Assembly: GCA_905233915.1 (NCBI GenBank)
Contig: CAJOFM010000012.1
Location: 124,001-188,000 of the forward strand
DNA: 64,000 bases
Direction of reading: 5' to 3'
Origin: an uncultured Muribaculaceae bacterium
GTDB lineage: Bacteria; Bacteroidota; Bacteroidia; Bacteroidales; Muribaculaceae
Part shown: piece by piece, positions 50,358-58,738 of the stretch
How positions within the stretch are numbered: the stretch's first letter is position 1
Layout: every line of letters starts with the position of its first letter
The notes under the pieces: generated by a model
Database searches by the model: none
What the model saw: the letters and a program-made list of their open reading frames with translations, nothing else
What the model was told of the DNA's origin: nothing
Position numbers and translations under genes: made by a program

Positions 50358-50873
50358 TTAATGGCCCAAACTCATGGTCAGCATCGACAGGAACGGCTGG
50401 CATATGATACCCAGGATGATGGTGGCGATACACCACCAAGCACCTACCTCGCTGGCACGCTTGGCACCCTCAATGTCGCCCTCGCGGTACTTGTTGGACA
50501 CCTTGAGCGCATAGAAGATGGCTACGATGCCAGTGGGGATACAGCACAGCACAGTCGAGATGATGGCCCACACCAGGTTGGTGGGCGGGCACGGCTCGGG
50601 TTGTACGGGTTGCTCGGCATACTGCGGCTGCTGCGGCGCGGGTTGTGAGGCGGGTTGAGGCTGCGGCTGGTAGGGCTGTCCCATCACGGCTCCTGAGGGG
50701 TTCCCCTCAACGGCCTCATACATTCCCTCCAACTCGGGCACTTGCGTGATGCTCACCCAGTCGCTGAGTCCCTCATGCCACACATAGGCGGCCGATGTGA
50801 GTCCCATCTGCTTGAGCGCGTCAAGATCCACAGGCCCCGACTGCACTCCCTTATGATTAATCCAATACTGCAT
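50358..50873 (-). CDS. GYF_2 plus CD225/dispanin-type membrane protein
   Basis: 171 residues. Residues 1-55 form a GYF_2 domain (YWINHKGVQSGPVDLDALKQMG...VWHEGLSDWVSI), followed by a Pro/Gln linker and a CD225-like C-terminus (NLVWAIISTVLCCIPTGIVAIFYALKVSNKYREGDIEGAKRAS, then a second helix). CD225 is the fold of interferon-induced transmembrane proteins; bacterial members are uncharacterised. GYF domains bind proline-rich peptides, so the linker could be a partner. Promoter TACTTTTG at 50899-50906. Confidence 0.87.
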   Translation of the reverse strand: MQYWINHKGVQSGPVDLDALKQMGLTSAAYVWHEGLSDWVSITQVPELEGMYEAVEGNPSGAVMGQPYQPQPQPASQPAPQQPQYAEQPVQPEPCPPTNLVWAIISTVLCCIPTGIVAIFYALKVSNKYREGDIEGAKRASEVGAWWCIATIILGIICQPFLSMLTMSLGH

Positions 50874-50898
50874 AATTGATAATTTTTATCTCTTGATG

Positions 50899-50906
50899 CA
50901 AAAGTA
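50899..50906 (-). promoter_or_regulatory. -7 box TACTTTTG of the GYF-DUF2752-thyA-folA-lpxB operon
   Basis: TAnnTTTG match 26 bp upstream of the ATG at 50873; no other terminator or promoter is seen until lpxB. Confidence 0.5.
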
Positions 50907-50956
50907 GTAATAAAATTGGAAAATCCATTAATATGGGATGATATTCTATACTAAAA

Positions 50957-51808
50957 TTAGAAGTCGCTGAAGAACTTGGGCCTGATGAGCAGTCCGATAC
51001 GGATGCGGGAGTGATACTGGTTGTAGTCGAGCATGCTCTCGCCATAACCATTGAAATACTGCAGCATGATGAACTGGTTGGAGTTGTGATTGATGCGGTA
51101 GCCCAGCTGGACGATGGTGTTGAAGTTCAGGTTCCATCCCTGCCGCTTGACAAGGGTCATGTCGAGCACCCATTTGTCGTCATTGCTGATGGCCTGGAAA
51201 CCGGCTTGCGAGACGCCCATATACTTCAAGATGTCCTTATTATACTGTCCGTCAATGATGGGAATCCAGAACTTGGCGTGAGCCATCAGGTTAGGGGACA
51301 CATAGGCCTCGCCGGCCCATGAAATCTTGTTCCAGCTGCGTGATGCGGTTCCGTCACGACCGTTGGACTCATGTTCGACCATCATGGTCACCTTACCCAC
51401 GAGGCGGTTCTTCAAGATGATAAATCGTGAAATACCGATACCCGGGTTGAAATTCAGGTCATGGAATGGCAGTGAACGCTCAAAGACGTTCCACATCGCC
51501 TTTTGGGTATAGAACAAGTAAAGGTAGGTGTTCCAGGGCAGGTTACTCTTGGTGAGACGCTGCTGGAAACTGATCTGGAACTTAACGTCACTATTGTGGC
51601 TGTCAGGCACGCCGCCCAGCACGGTTCCGCCTACAAAATAGGTGTCTTTGTACAGGCTGAAATAGGGTCTGCTATCCATTTCGGCACGGATACTGTCGGC
51701 AATCTGTTTATCCGTCTTTCCTTCGTTGCCGACGATTTGTCCCATAACGGTCATGTATTCTCCCGCAAACAGGATAGCAATAATCAGTAAAAATGTCCTT
51801 ATGTTCAT
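50957..51808 (-). CDS. pldA: Outer membrane phospholipase A1
   Basis: 283 residues with a signal peptide (to VMG). The OMPLA triad is present: His147 and Ser149 in EHESNGR and Asn160 in SRSWNK; later QYFNGYGESMLDYN is the conserved barrel strand, and the last residue is Phe (KFFSDF). OMPLA is a calcium-dependent dimeric phospholipase that removes misplaced phospholipids from the outer leaflet. This supports the lipid A and envelope theme of the neighbourhood. Confidence 0.93.
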   Translation of the reverse strand: MNIRTFLLIIAILFAGEYMTVMGQIVGNEGKTDKQIADSIRAEMDSRPYFSLYKDTYFVGGTVLGGVPDSHNSDVKFQISFQQRLTKSNLPWNTYLYLFYTQKAMWNVFERSLPFHDLNFNPGIGISRFIILKNRLVGKVTMMVEHESNGRDGTASRSWNKISWAGEAYVSPNLMAHAKFWIPIIDGQYNKDILKYMGVSQAGFQAISNDDKWVLDMTLVKRQGWNLNFNTIVQLGYRINHNSNQFIMLQYFNGYGESMLDYNQYHSRIRIGLLIRPKFFSDF

Positions 51809-51887
51809 TATTCTTGTGTTTTATTGAAGTTCACGAAGGTTGATAATATGCAAAATAATGGCAATGTTCTGATAATCAAACATTTTG

Positions 51888-52589
51888 TCAGCCAATGATA
51901 GCCCGAATGAGGAACCACAACGGCGGCACGAGCAACGTGGGCAGCATGTTGAGCACATGGCAGTCCTTGATGCGTAGCAGCGACAACCCCGAGCCAGTGA
52001 TCAAGAGCCCGCCCACGATGAGCAACTCGGCCATCAAGGCCTCGCTGACCGCCGTGCTCGACAGCAGGGCGATACCATAAAACATGCCTTGCCACAGGAA
52101 TAGCACGGGTGCTGCCAGCAGCATGCCTATGCCGTAGGTGGAACCGAAAATGGTCGCTGTCACCAGGTCGAGCGTGGCGTTGGTGAACAAGAAGGTATGG
52201 TCACCCTCCAGCGCACTGATGACGGGCCCCAACATCGACAATGGGCCAATGCAGTAGACCAGTGTGGCCGTGGCTAACCCGTCGGCCAGGTGCTTTCCTG
52301 AGCCGCTCCCGTTGTTCTTGCTCTTGCGGTCCACCAGGCGGTGAAACCGCCCGTCGATGTCAAGCGCCACGCCCACCACGCTGCCTATCGCCATGGCAGC
52401 GATAAACAACACAGGGTATTGGCTCTTGGGCAGATTGGTCACCACAGCGTTCAGGCCGATGGCAAAGCACGCCAGTCCCAACGCGTCATAGAGCACATTC
52501 TTGTATTTCTCCTTGATGCCCTTGTGCAGTACTACCCCGATGAGTGTCCCTGCCACAATGGTGCAAGTGTTGACGATTGTTCCTATCAT
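51888..52589 (-). CDS. DUF554 membrane protein
   Basis: 233 residues from the ATG at 52589 (MIGTIVNTCTIVAGTLIGVVLHKGI, the DUF554 start). Six to seven membrane helices with LGLACFAIGLNAV and DGLATATLVYCIGPLSMLGP. Family function unknown, likely transport. The longer frame covers the promoter TACTTTTG at 52613 and is excluded. Confidence 0.9.
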   Translation of the reverse strand: MIGTIVNTCTIVAGTLIGVVLHKGIKEKYKNVLYDALGLACFAIGLNAVVTNLPKSQYPVLFIAAMAIGSVVGVALDIDGRFHRLVDRKSKNNGSGSGKHLADGLATATLVYCIGPLSMLGPVISALEGDHTFLFTNATLDLVTATIFGSTYGIGMLLAAPVLFLWQGMFYGIALLSSTAVSEALMAELLIVGGLLITGSGLSLLRIKDCHVLNMLPTLLVPPLWFLIRAIIG

Positions 52590-52612
52590 AAGTGCATATT
52601 CTAATAGAACCA

Positions 52613-52714
52613 CAAAAGTACAGCAAAAAACCACAAAAGTTCAATCACGCTTTGCGGTTTTTGTGTTTTTTTGCCGGAAGATGCGGTTGATTATGGAAAA
52701 AAAGTGTACTTTTG
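52613..52714. promoter_or_regulatory. Divergent promoters, DUF554 and the dockerin-SUMF1 gene
   Basis: TACTTTTG at 52613-52620 (minus) and TACTTTTG at 52707-52714 (plus), the latter 58 bp before the ATG at 52773. Confidence 0.5.
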
Positions 52715-52772
52715 CAGTGCTAGGAACTATTGTGCTTGAACTGTAACGAACTATTTTTAAGTATTCATTAGT

Positions 52773-54350
52773 ATGAAGAACGCTTTATTGAAAACGCTTG
52801 CAGCATTGTTGCTCACGGCATTGATGCTGATGACTCCCATTTGCAGTCAAGCCGACGATTACCACTTTGCCGATGTCAACCGTGACGGAGAAGTCACACT
52901 AAGTGATGTCAATGCCGTCATTGACGTTATTCTTGGTCATGTTGTGGATCCCCCTCAAGAAAATGAGGATAAGACTTTTACGGCCAATGGTGTTTCCTTC
53001 AAGATGGTTAAAGTAAAGGGCGGTATGTTTATGATGGGCGCTGCCGACAACGATACCGAGGCAAGGCCAGACGAACGTCCCGCACGCAGGGTTATGGTAT
53101 CTGATTACTATATTGGTGAGACTGAAGTGACCCAAGAGTTGTGGGAAGCAGTGATGGAATCACAACCCAGTGCTTTTTCTGGAAACAAAAAACCTGTGGA
53201 ACGAGTTTCATGGGAAGACTGTAAGGAATTCATACGTCGCCTGAATACCATTACAGGACAGCAGTTCCGTTTGCCGACCGAAGCAGAATGGGAATTTGCT
53301 GCTCGAGGTGGCAATAAGAGCAATGGTTACCTTTATGCTGGCAGCAACAACATCAATGAGGTTGCCTGGTGGGGGTTTGAAAAAGGCGGTACCAATGTGA
53401 ATTATACCACCCAGCCCGTAGCTCAGCTGGCACCAAATGAGTTGGGCCTCTATGACATGAGTGGCAACGTATTTGAGTGGTGCAACGATTGGTACTCTGG
53501 TTATCCCAAACCAATGTTGTATGTTAGTCCTAGCGCTCTTTTTCTTGAAGACATTCCTGCTGGAGGAAATGAGACATCAAGCACGTTTACTGTCAGTGGC
53601 TATCATTTGACCGATGATGTGCATATCACAATCGAAGGTGATGGGTTTAGCGTTAATCCTCAAGTGATTGATGTGAGTGATGCTAACAATCATGATGTTC
53701 GCGTCAGTGTGTCCTATTCAGGCTCCAAAGCAGATCCAGCAAGTGCAATTATTACTGTGAGCAGTAAAGATGCCGATGATGTGATGATAAATGTTAGTTA
53801 CCATTGGCCAGAACTGGAAGTATTTGTTGATGACCCACTATTTTTGCACGATGAAATAATCGGTGGTGATACAATTGTTGGTGGTTCAATAATGGTTTAT
53901 GGCAATAATCTGTTGGATGATGTAGTTCTGAGCATTGATAGGGATGACTTCAGCTTAGAGCCCAGTGTCATTAATCCTATCAATGGAAGGATTGAAGGAG
54001 CATTGGTGGCTGTCACCTATTCAGGTACTAGTATTGAGCCTGTTTCTGGAACCATTACTATCAGCAGTATGGGGGTACCTGAGCAAAGCATAACTGTAGT
54101 TGCACAAAAAGTGGCTCCAGATAGTACTCAAATGAGCTTCAGAATTAATCGTCGCTTAGAGAGTCCGGTATATAATGATGCATATCATGGATATGTAGAT
54201 GTAGACCCCAAAGGCCCCAGTTATGGTTCTTATCATGTCATCCGCGGTGGCTCATGGAATGTGGAGTCGAGATTCTGCCGTAACTCATACCGATACAACA
54301 ACAGGCCTGAGTTCAAGCATTATTCTATAGGATTGCGCCTTGCGTTGTAA
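52773..54350 (+). CDS. Surface protein: dockerin-like unit and SUMF1/FGE fold interrupted by two Ig-like repeats
   Basis: 525 residues. Signal peptide to about 27, one dockerin-like calcium unit (ADVNRDGEVTLSDVNAVIDVIL), then a sulfatase-modifying-factor/FGE-type domain: MVKVKGGMFMMGA, YYIGETEVTQELWEAVM, PVERVSWEDCKEFIRRL, FRLPTEAEWEFAARGG, LGLYDMSGNVFEWCNDWYSGYP. At residue 246 the domain stops and about 220 residues of two beta-sandwich repeats follow (VSPSALFLEDIPAGG...SYSGSKADPASAIITVSS and its paralogue ending SYSGTS..PVSGTITISS-like). The FGE domain resumes near 467 (DPKGPSYGSYHVIRGGSWN..SRFCRNSYR) to the end. The second Cys of true formylglycine enzymes is missing, so catalysis is doubtful. 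Confidence 0.88.
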   Translation: MKNALLKTLAALLLTALMLMTPICSQADDYHFADVNRDGEVTLSDVNAVIDVILGHVVDPPQENEDKTFTANGVSFKMVKVKGGMFMMGAADNDTEARPDERPARRVMVSDYYIGETEVTQELWEAVMESQPSAFSGNKKPVERVSWEDCKEFIRRLNTITGQQFRLPTEAEWEFAARGGNKSNGYLYAGSNNINEVAWWGFEKGGTNVNYTTQPVAQLAPNELGLYDMSGNVFEWCNDWYSGYPKPMLYVSPSALFLEDIPAGGNETSSTFTVSGYHLTDDVHITIEGDGFSVNPQVIDVSDANNHDVRVSVSYSGSKADPASAIITVSSKDADDVMINVSYHWPELEVFVDDPLFLHDEIIGGDTIVGGSIMVYGNNLLDDVVLSIDRDDFSLEPSVINPINGRIEGALVAVTYSGTSIEPVSGTITISSMGVPEQSITVVAQKVAPDSTQMSFRINRRLESPVYNDAYHGYVDVDPKGPSYGSYHVIRGGSWNVESRFCRNSYRYNNRPEFKHYSIGLRLAL

Positions 54351-54435
54351 ATGCGATGACATCAGGTGCTGGGATGGGCTAAAAGGCTTTCATTCCAACA
54401 CCTGATAGTCAATTGCGATTATATTAAATAAAAAT

Positions 54436-54456
54436 GTAACTCCTGCGGAGAGTTAC
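54436..54456. repeat. 21 bp inverted repeat, left copy
   Basis: GTAACTC...GAGTTAC hairpin whose 21 bases are the exact reverse complement of 55084-55104. It may terminate the SUMF1-like gene or the DUF1573 gene. Confidence 0.8.
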
Positions 54457-54568
54457 ATTTGACGTGCAAATTTAGATAGAACTTTTCGAATGTGCAAATT
54501 TATCTGTTGTTTTTTTAACATTTAAGTCCTAAGTATATAATTTGCATTAAAAAATGTTTAGGCCCCAA

Positions 54569-54988
54569 TTATTCTTTTCTGATACCCTCGACAACACAAC
54601 CCTTTAAATGAAACCAGACGTAATCGTCAGGCAGCGTATTCATCTTAAGGAGAACGGATTGCAAGAAATCGCCATGATGTGACTGAATATCATAGACCAT
54701 CCTGATTTCAACAGAATCACCAGGAGGAATAATATCCTGGTCATAGAATACTTGAGTACAAGGACAAGATGTTGAGCTTGAGATAATTATCAATGGTTTA
54801 TTGCCTGCACTCTTTAGCCAAAACGACGAACTCACATGTCCCGTATCATCAGATATATTCCCCAAATCACACAAAAACTCTCCTAATATCTCAAACCTTG
54901 CACATGAATCAACTGCAATGGCTTCTTCTGCGCGAGAATTGAGCCAGAAACAACAGGTCATTGTTAAAACCAGACAAATGATTCTCAT
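54569..54988 (-). CDS. DUF1573 domain protein
   Basis: 139 residues from the ATG at 54988, with signal peptide MRIICLVLTMTCCFWLNSRA. The DUF1573 (Ig-like) pattern is clear: DLGNISDDTGHVSSSFWLKSAGNKPLII, the SCPCT motif in place of CGCT, and IIPPGDSVEIRMVYD. Secreted or periplasmic, function unknown. The gene lies alone between two exact inverted 21 bp hairpins. Confidence 0.82.
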   Translation of the reverse strand: MRIICLVLTMTCCFWLNSRAEEAIAVDSCARFEILGEFLCDLGNISDDTGHVSSSFWLKSAGNKPLIIISSSTSCPCTQVFYDQDIIPPGDSVEIRMVYDIQSHHGDFLQSVLLKMNTLPDDYVWFHLKGCVVEGIRKE

Positions 54989-55083
54989 AAATGTATAAAA
55001 GTTAAAATACTCGTGAATATTTATAATATTCTCCAATACTTAATTATTTTCGTAACATATTGGAATTGTGAGGTTTGTATTTT

Positions 55084-55104
55084 GTAACTCTCCGCAGGAG
55101 TTAC
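55084..55104. repeat. 21 bp inverted repeat, right copy
   Basis: Exact reverse complement of 54436-54456, on the other side of the DUF1573 gene. Flanking bases (TTTT/AAAA) extend the hairpin. Confidence 0.8.
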
Positions 55105-55169
55105 AAAATAAAATGACTATTACTATATAATTAATGTATAATTAACCAATTTATTAAACTGTTTTTATT

Positions 55170-58124
55170 ATGAGTAAACGTTTTTTGAGCTCAATGCTGG
55201 TACTCCTGTTCTTTGTGGGAGCTGCAAGCATGTTTACTTCTTGTAAAGACTATGATGATGACATCAAGAATTTGCAAGAGCAGATTGACAAGAACGCCAA
55301 GGCCATCGATCAGATCAACAGTCTGGTGACCGACGGCAGTGTCATTTCTGACGTGAGGAAGGTTGCTGACGGCATCGAAGTCGTAATGGCAAATGGTAAA
55401 ACCTACACTATCACCAATGGTACAAATGCTACTGTATGGACCATCGGTGATGATGGTTACTGGTACAAGGATGGTGAAAAGACCAACTATTATGCTATCG
55501 GCAAGGATGGCGCCAACGGTATTGATGGTACCAACGGCATCAATGGTACCAATGGTACTAATGGTACTAATGGTAAAGACGGCAAGGACGGCATCTACTA
55601 TGTGCCCAACATGGAGACCGGCTGCTGGGATATCTACAATGGTGATGGCACCCTCAAGGAGAACACCAACATCTCTTGGAAGGCCGCTGTCAACGAGATT
55701 ACCGCTGTCAAGGACGGTGCTGAGCTGAAGCTGTTCAACGTAAGGACGAGCAATGGTTATGAGAACTTCTCTGTAGCCCTGAGCAACGTTCTGCGTGGCT
55801 TCGTATTCGAGGCCAAGAATTATGTGGATGGTGTTCCCGCAATTCTCATTCAGTCGTTTGCATACAATCCCATGATTGAGAAGAACAAGAACTTCAAGCA
55901 GGACATCACCAAGAAGATTGAGGAGTACAGTGCTTCGAATGATACCAAGTACAAGAACAAGAAGACCATTGTAACTTATCATGTGAACCCCAGCAATGCT
56001 AATGTTGAGGATCTGCAGAACCTTAAGTTTGTCGTTCAAGCCAATGATCCCTACTATCGCACTCGTGCACCCAAGAAGGGTAATGCAACTCCCGACTTCG
56101 ATGCAGAGGCCAAGTTCGTCAGCTTCGACAACAAGACTGGTATCATGAAAGTTGAAGTTCTCGTTCACGGTCTGCCCGCAACCGACGAGAAGATTTCTGT
56201 TATTGCTCTGCAAACCACTCGTGAGGATGGTGAGAATGTAACTTCGGACTATGCTACCGTTTACAAGGATGGTAACATTGCTGATTTCCACATTGCTGAT
56301 AAGGCTCGTTGGAATGCCAACCCAAGAAATGACTATCACTTCCGCCGTGTAATCTTCACTCAGGACAACTGCCCCAAGACTGGCAACGAGCATCCTGTTT
56401 ATTACAACGAGGATCAGGATGGTGAGTCTTGCGATATCACCATGAAGTGGGATGACAAGAACTTCAAGGTAAAGGATTACGTGATGGCTCACTGGTATGG
56501 CACCAATTGTGATGGCGCTCAGATGTCCGAAATTACTGAGATGCTGGGCTTTACCTGGAAGTTTGAGTTGGTAAAGAACTTCATTATCGGTAGTAACGGA
56601 ACTGACCAGGCCGAGTATGTTGATTTCGATGAGGAGACCACCCTGCTTACTGTTAAGGATAAGTATGGAACGTCGGCTATTGACCGCACTCCCGTTATCC
56701 GCGTGACTGTTCTCGACGGCAACACCGTTGTTAAGGTTGCTTACATTAAGGTTAAGATCGCCCGCATGGCTGAGCCCATGATCAACCTTGAGGAGACCTT
56801 TGTTTTTGGTGATGCATTTGCATTCCACTGCAACCAGGAAGGCTACACTGTGAAGTATGACTACAAGGACTTCAGCATCCAGGTTCTTGCCAAGCACAAC
56901 ATGAGTAAGGACGAGTTCCATACGATCTATCCCAAGAGCTATGACATCAACTGGACTGGTGATGTAGGTACTGTTGTTGAGAAGATTGATTGGCTCGACC
57001 AGACCGAGGAAGGTACCCATGTACTTGAGTGGACCATCAGCAATGATGACCTGTGGAAGTATGCTGGCAAGACCGTTACCAACAGGTATCGTTACATGAC
57101 TGCCGGTGAGGACTACTTCTTCGACATCATCTTGACTGCTAAGATTAATGATATCCAGAAGACCTATGACGTTAACGTAAATGGCAATGGTAAGTATATC
57201 GACAACTTCTGGTTCGATAACTATGCATATACCAAGTTTAACGTAAATGTTCCCAATCCTGAGAACACCACTGACAACACCAAGTGTATCTTTGATGTTG
57301 ACATGAACACCCTGTTTGAGTCTGCTAATGGTGCAATCAAGATTGATACCAAGAACGAGTTCACCATGACTGGTATCCATTACTTCTTCTGTGGCGCTCA
57401 CACCTCGATGTCAATCGGTGGTAAGAACTACTCGTTCACAGTTAATAATAATGGAACTGAGCTTTGGTATGGTACTCACAAGATTGCATGGCTTGAGAAT
57501 CCCACTGTTAATAACAAGTTCACTTACAACAAGAATGACGATGTTGCAAAGCAGCTGCTCAACACCGGTGACATGAAGGTTTACATTGGTGCTAAGGGCT
57601 TGTTCTGCGGTAAGTATGAGGTTAACATCACCTTCCGTGGCGCTGACCACTTCGTTGCTAAGGTTCTTCGCCCTGTAACTCTCGCTGGCAATAACAAGAC
57701 CGATGACTACTTCATTGATGGTGTTGACTATGGTGAGGCTCACTCCTATGTCAATGTTGACAAGTTCCTCAACAGGCTTGTTGACTGGCGTGACCGTGAC
57801 TTTGCTAACCATCCCTCATTCTGGGAGTACTATGGTCCGTTCAGCTGCAACTTCCACACCAATTCTGCCGTTTGCAACTTGAAGGTTGAAGGCAACAATG
57901 CTTGGAAGCCCATACCTGCAACCATTGACTTCAAGTATGAGCCCAGTCCCTGGTACAACATGACTAACCGCTTCGGTTGGCTGACCTACCTGAACAATGG
58001 TGCCAACGTGGATGAGGACTTCTACATCAAGGTTGATCTCGATATCAATTATGGTTGGGGTACTTACACCATCAAGGGCGTTGAGATCTTGGTTCAGTCG
58101 ACCAAGAACACTCCAGCTCCCTAA
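55170..58124 (+). CDS. Large surface lipoprotein with collagen-like stretch (DUF4988/PL29 N-terminal type)
   Basis: 984 residues. Lipobox FTSC at 23-26 followed by KDYDDDIKNLQEQIDKNAKAIDQINSL, a short coiled coil that starts many Bacteroidales surface lipoproteins of the DUF4988/PL29 N-terminal type. Residues about 112-145 are Gly-x-y triplets (DGANGIDG, GINGTNG repeats, GKDGKDG), collagen-like and possibly length-variable. The rest, about 830 residues, is beta-rich and has no catalytic motif I recognise. Its codon use (AAG, AAC, GGT) suggests high expression. Likely an abundant cell-surface or S-layer-like component; this is inference. Confidence 0.75.
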   Translation: MSKRFLSSMLVLLFFVGAASMFTSCKDYDDDIKNLQEQIDKNAKAIDQINSLVTDGSVISDVRKVADGIEVVMANGKTYTITNGTNATVWTIGDDGYWYKDGEKTNYYAIGKDGANGIDGTNGINGTNGTNGTNGKDGKDGIYYVPNMETGCWDIYNGDGTLKENTNISWKAAVNEITAVKDGAELKLFNVRTSNGYENFSVALSNVLRGFVFEAKNYVDGVPAILIQSFAYNPMIEKNKNFKQDITKKIEEYSASNDTKYKNKKTIVTYHVNPSNANVEDLQNLKFVVQANDPYYRTRAPKKGNATPDFDAEAKFVSFDNKTGIMKVEVLVHGLPATDEKISVIALQTTREDGENVTSDYATVYKDGNIADFHIADKARWNANPRNDYHFRRVIFTQDNCPKTGNEHPVYYNEDQDGESCDITMKWDDKNFKVKDYVMAHWYGTNCDGAQMSEITEMLGFTWKFELVKNFIIGSNGTDQAEYVDFDEETTLLTVKDKYGTSAIDRTPVIRVTVLDGNTVVKVAYIKVKIARMAEPMINLEETFVFGDAFAFHCNQEGYTVKYDYKDFSIQVLAKHNMSKDEFHTIYPKSYDINWTGDVGTVVEKIDWLDQTEEGTHVLEWTISNDDLWKYAGKTVTNRYRYMTAGEDYFFDIILTAKINDIQKTYDVNVNGNGKYIDNFWFDNYAYTKFNVNVPNPENTTDNTKCIFDVDMNTLFESANGAIKIDTKNEFTMTGIHYFFCGAHTSMSIGGKNYSFTVNNNGTELWYGTHKIAWLENPTVNNKFTYNKNDDVAKQLLNTGDMKVYIGAKGLFCGKYEVNITFRGADHFVAKVLRPVTLAGNNKTDDYFIDGVDYGEAHSYVNVDKFLNRLVDWRDRDFANHPSFWEYYGPFSCNFHTNSAVCNLKVEGNNAWKPIPATIDFKYEPSPWYNMTNRFGWLTYLNNGANVDEDFYIKVDLDINYGWGTYTIKGVEILVQSTKNTPAP
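55524..55586 (+). repeat. Nine-base coding repeat in the collagen-like tract
   Basis: Repeated GGTACCAAT/GGTACTAAT/GGCATCAAT units encoding Gly-Thr-Asn or Gly-Ile-Asn, several identical. Prone to slippage in steps of three codons without a frameshift. Confidence 0.75.
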
Positions 58125-58190
58125 TGTGAATGTCACTGAATGAACTAACAAAGTTTTTTCATAGCATTAATAGCACAATAGTTCTTTGAT

Positions 58191-58234
58191 GATTGGCACC
58201 GTCGCTCTTTTACAAGATGTGTGCGGTGCCAATC
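58191..58234 (+). terminator. Terminator hairpin after the large lipoprotein
   Basis: GATTGGCACCG pairs with CGGTGCCAATC, followed by TTTTAT. Confidence 0.8.
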
Positions 58235-58257
58235 TTTTATAAACAATAGACAAAGAA

Positions 58258-58602
58258 ATGGCTAAAAGATTGTTCAATACGTTGTTAATTGCAGGTCTTG
58301 CTATAGCGATCATGTCATGTGGCAATAAGAGTGCAGATGACGGCAAGGTGACTGGCAAGTATGTTGACGAGTTCGGAAACAAATTTGAGTTGCGTGAAGA
58401 CCATACTGCTACTATTCAGTTCGATGGCCAAGACAAGGTCAATGAGACACGTTGGTATGATGGTGACCGTGGCGATACTTCCTATGTTTCTATCGGTTAT
58501 AACGGAGACACGGCCTATTACTACATGAGCCACGGCAAACTTTATCGCAGTAAGGAAAGCATGGATATCGGCAACCCTGCTATTGACTTAAAACGTCAAT
58601 AA
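58258..58602 (+). CDS. Small lipoprotein of unknown function
   Basis: 114 residues. Lipobox IMSC at 18-21. The mature part is a small beta-rich domain (GKYVDEFGNKFELREDHTATIQF, SYVSIGYNGDTAYYYMSHGKLYRS) like those of short lipocalin-like lipoproteins. Starts 24 bp after the preceding terminator; no clear TAnnTTTG box. Function unknown. Confidence 0.75.
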   Translation: MAKRLFNTLLIAGLAIAIMSCGNKSADDGKVTGKYVDEFGNKFELREDHTATIQFDGQDKVNETRWYDGDRGDTSYVSIGYNGDTAYYYMSHGKLYRSKESMDIGNPAIDLKRQ

Positions 58603-58664
58603 CGTGCATTCATCATGTTAGTGTCGTTATGAATGCGATTATAAGATAAGGCGCATACATGCGA

Positions 58665-58694
58665 TGAGGGTATGTCATGTCTGGCTTACCCTCA
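58665..58694 (+). terminator. Terminator-like hairpin
   Basis: TGAGGGTA pairs with TACCCTCA around a 14-base loop, followed by TTTATAAT. Confidence 0.55.
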
Positions 58695-58738
58695 TTTATA
58701 ATCAATGTGAAACTATAATAATTCTTTAGTAAGGTAAG

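Noticed and set aside
55191..57401. 736-codon open frame on the minus strand
   Set aside because: It is antisense to the 984-residue lipoprotein, whose signal peptide, lipobox and codon use are convincing; the antisense product has no domain and arises from codon bias of the real gene.
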